Shown here: one piece after another, positions 3,770 through 5,813 of the stretch
Numbering within the stretch: the first letter of the stretch is position 1
Layout: each line of letters begins with the position of its first letter
NCBI GenBank assembly: GCA_026417815.1
Contig: JAOACN010000069.1
Location: 1-5,813 of the forward strand
DNA: 5,813 nt
Reading direction: 5' to 3'
Source: Chloroflexaceae bacterium
GTDB taxonomy: Bacteria > Chloroflexota > Chloroflexia > Chloroflexales > Chloroflexaceae
The notes under the pieces: model-generated
What the model was told of the DNA's origin: nothing
Seen by the model: the letters and a program-made list of their open reading frames with translations, nothing else
The model's database searches: none
Made by a program: the position numbers and the translations under genes

Positions 3770-4904
3770 TGGCCGCCTCCTCGAACGCCTGGGCCAGGGC
3801 CTGGGCCCCCGCCGTCACCGGGAGCGTCCCGGCGACAACCGCGGCCTCGATCTCCGGCAAGCGCGCCTTCACCGCGGGGTGGTTGAAGAAGCGCGAGCGC
3901 AGGTAATCCTCGATGAGCGCATGCAGCCAGTCGCGGGTTTGCTGGCGCCGCCGCTCCTGAAAGACCCCGGACGCGGTGGTGACCTCGCGGAAGCGCTCGA
4001 TCTCCGACCAGATCTCGGCAATCCCCTCGCCGGTTACTGCCGAGCAGATGCGGGCGCGGGTCTTCCAGCCGGGGGTGGCGGGGGCCAGGTAGTGCAGGGC
4101 CTTGTTGTAATCGGCCTGGGCGGACATGGCGCGGATGCGGTTCTCGCCGTCGGCCTTGGTGATCACCAGGGCGTCGGCCAGTTCCATGATACCTTTCTTG
4201 ATCCCCTGCAACTCGTCGCCCGCCCCCGCCAGCATCAGCAGCAGGAAGAAGTCCACCATGCCGCGCACGGCCGTCTCGCTCTGGCCGACGCCCACGGTCT
4301 CGACCAGGATCACGTCGAAGCCCGCCGCCTCGCACACCAGCATGGTCTCGCGGCTCTTGCGGGTGACGCCGCCGAGGCTGCCGCCGGTGGGCGAGGGGCG
4401 GATGTAGGCGTTGGGGTGCCGCGACAGGGCCTCCATGCGCGTCTTGTCGCCGAGGATGCTGCCGCGGGTGACGCTGCTGGAGGGGTCCACCGCCAGCACG
4501 GCGACGTGATGGCCCCGTTCGCAGAGCATCACCCCCAGGGCCTCGATGAAGGTGCTCTTGCCCACGCCGGGCACACCGGTGATGCCGACGCGCAGGGCCC
4601 CGCCGGTGTAGGGCAGGAGGGCCTGCAGCACCTCCTGAGCCTGGGCCAGGTGCCCTGGCGCGTTGCTCTCGATCAGCGTAATGGCCCGGGCGAGGATGGT
4701 GCGGTCGCCAGCGCGCACCCCCTCGACGTAATCGGGGACCGTCAGATGGCGCCGTCGCGCCACCGGTTTTGAACCCCCGCTGCTGCTCTGACCGGGGAGC
4801 CCGTCGTGGCCGCCGGCCACGCCGTCCATCACCGACGAGGCGAAGACCGCGTCCTGCGGTGGTGTGGCCGGGTGCCACTCGGGGCGATGCCTGCCCTTGC
4901 TCAT
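3762..4904 (-). CDS. meaB: Methylmalonyl-CoA mutase-associated GTPase MeaB (ArgK family)
   Basis: A 380-aa SIMIBI-class G protein that protects methylmalonyl-CoA mutase and gates adenosylcobalamin loading. Motifs: P-loop GVPGVGKST (110-118); VDPSSS (139-144), following the Walker A helix as in the family; KTRME (154-158) and RPSPTGGSLGG (169-179), typical ArgK/MeaB; ETVGVGQSE (202-210), the switch II/G3 region; TKAD (249-252), the G4 base-recognition motif with Thr in place of the usual Asn; CSAVTGEG (287-294), G5. A helical dimerisation arm follows (about 315-380). The N-terminus carries about 55 extra, low-complexity residues before the conserved core at DYVEGVRAGDR (58-68); family members are usually about 310-340 aa. 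The start at 4904 overlaps the mutase stop (ATGA), with AAGGA (4916-4912) 7 bases upstream. The former 'arginine kinase' label for this family is obsolete. Confidence 0.95.
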   Translation of the reverse strand: MSKGRHRPEWHPATPPQDAVFASSVMDGVAGGHDGLPGQSSSGGSKPVARRRHLTVPDYVEGVRAGDRTILARAITLIESNAPGHLAQAQEVLQALLPYTGGALRVGITGVPGVGKSTFIEALGVMLCERGHHVAVLAVDPSSSVTRGSILGDKTRMEALSRHPNAYIRPSPTGGSLGGVTRKSRETMLVCEAAGFDVILVETVGVGQSETAVRGMVDFFLLLMLAGAGDELQGIKKGIMELADALVITKADGENRIRAMSAQADYNKALHYLAPATPGWKTRARICSAVTGEGIAEIWSEIERFREVTTASGVFQERRRQQTRDWLHALIEDYLRSRFFNHPAVKARLPEIEAAVVAGTLPVTAGAQALAQAFEEAANG

Positions 4905-5813
4905 GGGTCGTTCCTTGCCTCGGCGCTCGCCGAGAGGGCCGGATCGCTGTCCGTCGTCGCCTCGCTCGCGTGGAGCCGGCGGCGCAGTTCGTTGAGCAGC
5001 TTCTCGGCGGCGATGGGGATGATGGTGCCCGGCCCGAAGATCAGCGCCGCGCCGTGCTCGCGGAAGAAGGCGTAGTCCTGGGCGGGGATCAGCCCGCCGA
5101 TGATCACCACGATGTCCTCGCGACCGAGCTTGCGCAGCTCTTCAACCAGTTGCGGCAGCAGGGTCTTGTGGCCGGCGGCCAGCGAACTGATCCCCACCAC
5201 GTGGACGTCGTTTTCCACCGCCTGGCGGGCCACTTCCTCCGGGGTCTGGAAGAGCGAGCCGATGTCCACGTCGAAGCCCATATCGGCGAAGGCGGTGGCG
5301 ACCACCTTGGCCCCGCGGTCGTGGCCGTCCTGGCCGATCTTGGCCACCAGGATACGCGGGCGCCGGCCCTCTTCGTGGGCGAAGGCGTCGGCCAGGGCGC
5401 GGACGCGGTTGATCTGCTCGGCGTCGCTGTACTCGCTGCTGTAGATGCCCGAGATGGCGCGGATGGTGGCCTTGTAGCGGCCAAACACCCGCTCCATGGC
5501 CATCGAGATCTCGCCAAGGGTGGCCCGCGCCCGCGCCGCCTCGATGGCCGCCTCCAGCAGGTTACCCTCGCCGGTCTCGGCCACGCGGGTCAGGGCGTTC
5601 AGCGCCGCCTGCGTCCGCGCCTCGTCGCGCTCGGCGCGCAGCTTCTTCAGGCGCTCGATCTGCGCCTGGCGCACGGCGGTGTTGTCCACCTCCAGGATCT
5701 CCAGCGGCGGCTCGGAGGGCAGGCGGTACTTGTTCACCCCGACGATGGTCTCCTGCCCCGAGTCGATGTGGGCCTGGCGGCGCGCAGCGGCCTCCTCGAT
5801 GCGCAGCTTGGGC
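4901..5813 (-). CDS. mcmA: Methylmalonyl-CoA mutase, catalytic subunit (C-terminal part, runs off the right edge)
   Basis: The frame is open to the right edge, so only the last 303 codons or so are present. The first visible residues, KLRIEEAAARRQAHIDSG and then ETIVGVNKYR, are the end of the substrate-binding barrel domain. A linker (about 5675-5375) leads into the B12-binding domain: PRILVAKIGQDGHDRGAKV contains the DxHxxG motif, with the cobalt-ligating His at 5323-5321; SSLAAGH and GGLIP complete the cofactor pocket. The enzyme interconverts (R)-methylmalonyl-CoA and succinyl-CoA using adenosylcobalamin, as in propionate metabolism or the 3-hydroxypropionate cycle of Chloroflexaceae. The GTG at 5737 is an internal Val, not a start. 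The protein ends with an extra Ser/Ala/Asp-rich tail of about 25 residues after the domain, close to the ATGA overlap with meaB. Confidence 0.95.
   Translation of the reverse strand, partial: PKLRIEEAAARRQAHIDSGQETIVGVNKYRLPSEPPLEILEVDNTAVRQAQIERLKKLRAERDEARTQAALNALTRVAETGEGNLLEAAIEAARARATLGEISMAMERVFGRYKATIRAISGIYSSEYSDAEQINRVRALADAFAHEEGRRPRILVAKIGQDGHDRGAKVVATAFADMGFDVDIGSLFQTPEEVARQAVENDVHVVGISSLAAGHKTLLPQLVEELRKLGREDIVVIIGGLIPAQDYAFFREHGAALIFGPGTIIPIAAEKLLNELRRRLHASEATTDSDPALSASAEARNDP

Noticed and set aside
3708..4772. Long plus-strand open frame opposite meaB, and a 421-codon minus-strand frame at 3613-4878
   Set aside because: Both are GC-driven shadows of meaB and the thioesterase; their products are Gly/Ala/Arg/His-rich with no domain, while the meaB frame has all G-protein motifs.

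Overview
The window looks like a GC-rich chromosome segment from the phylum Chloroflexota, most likely a Roseiflexus/Chloroflexus-type member of class Chloroflexia. That is an inference from the lipoprotein style (lipobox followed by a long Thr/Pro/Ala linker), the C-run/G-run palindromic intergenic DNA and the propionyl/methylmalonyl-CoA genes; no marker gene proves it. All intact genes lie on the minus strand, so the biological order runs from right to left. The theme is vitamin B12: one block uses it and another appears to import it under control of a B12-sensing RNA.

Right block (5813 to 3356, minus strand). The C-terminal part of a methylmalonyl-CoA mutase catalytic subunit, with its B12-binding domain, runs off the right edge. 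It overlaps (ATGA) the gene for its GTPase chaperone MeaB, which overlaps by 8 bases a hotdog-fold acyl-CoA thioesterase. The overlaps indicate one translationally coupled operon. A small hairpin follows the thioesterase stop.

Middle block (about 3355 to 2300). This is a gene graveyard with no intact gene. It holds a 3'-truncated small membrane protein gene, the C-terminal end of a molybdate-type ABC permease (modB) joined to it out of frame near a 15-bp direct repeat, and, on the plus strand, the C-terminal end of a glyoxalase/VOC-family protein without a start codon.

Regulatory block (2307 to 1999, minus strand). Reading leftward there are: a sigma70-type promoter (TTGCAG, 17 bp, TAAAAT); a compact cobalamin riboswitch with an 8-bp P1 stem and a clear B12 box; a very strong Shine-Dalgarno followed by a 21-codon leader ORF; and an intrinsic terminator. 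The leader ORF stops inside the terminator hairpin. This suggests that ribosome occupancy of the leader ORF couples B12 sensing to transcription termination.

Left block (1998 to 1, minus strand). A 5' untranslated region carries a 144-bp element with 24-bp imperfect inverted ends and a G-quadruplex-like core (MITE-like). It is followed by a 71-aa protein of unknown function and a 431-aa lipoprotein of the cobalamin/siderophore substrate-binding family, the presumed target of the riboswitch. A perfect 22-nt inverted repeat separates these two genes. An octamer tandem repeat and a GC hairpin follow the lipoprotein.

Working model (inference): when B12 is scarce the leader is read through and the B12-binding lipoprotein is made. 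The imported B12 would serve enzymes such as the methylmalonyl-CoA mutase encoded just upstream.
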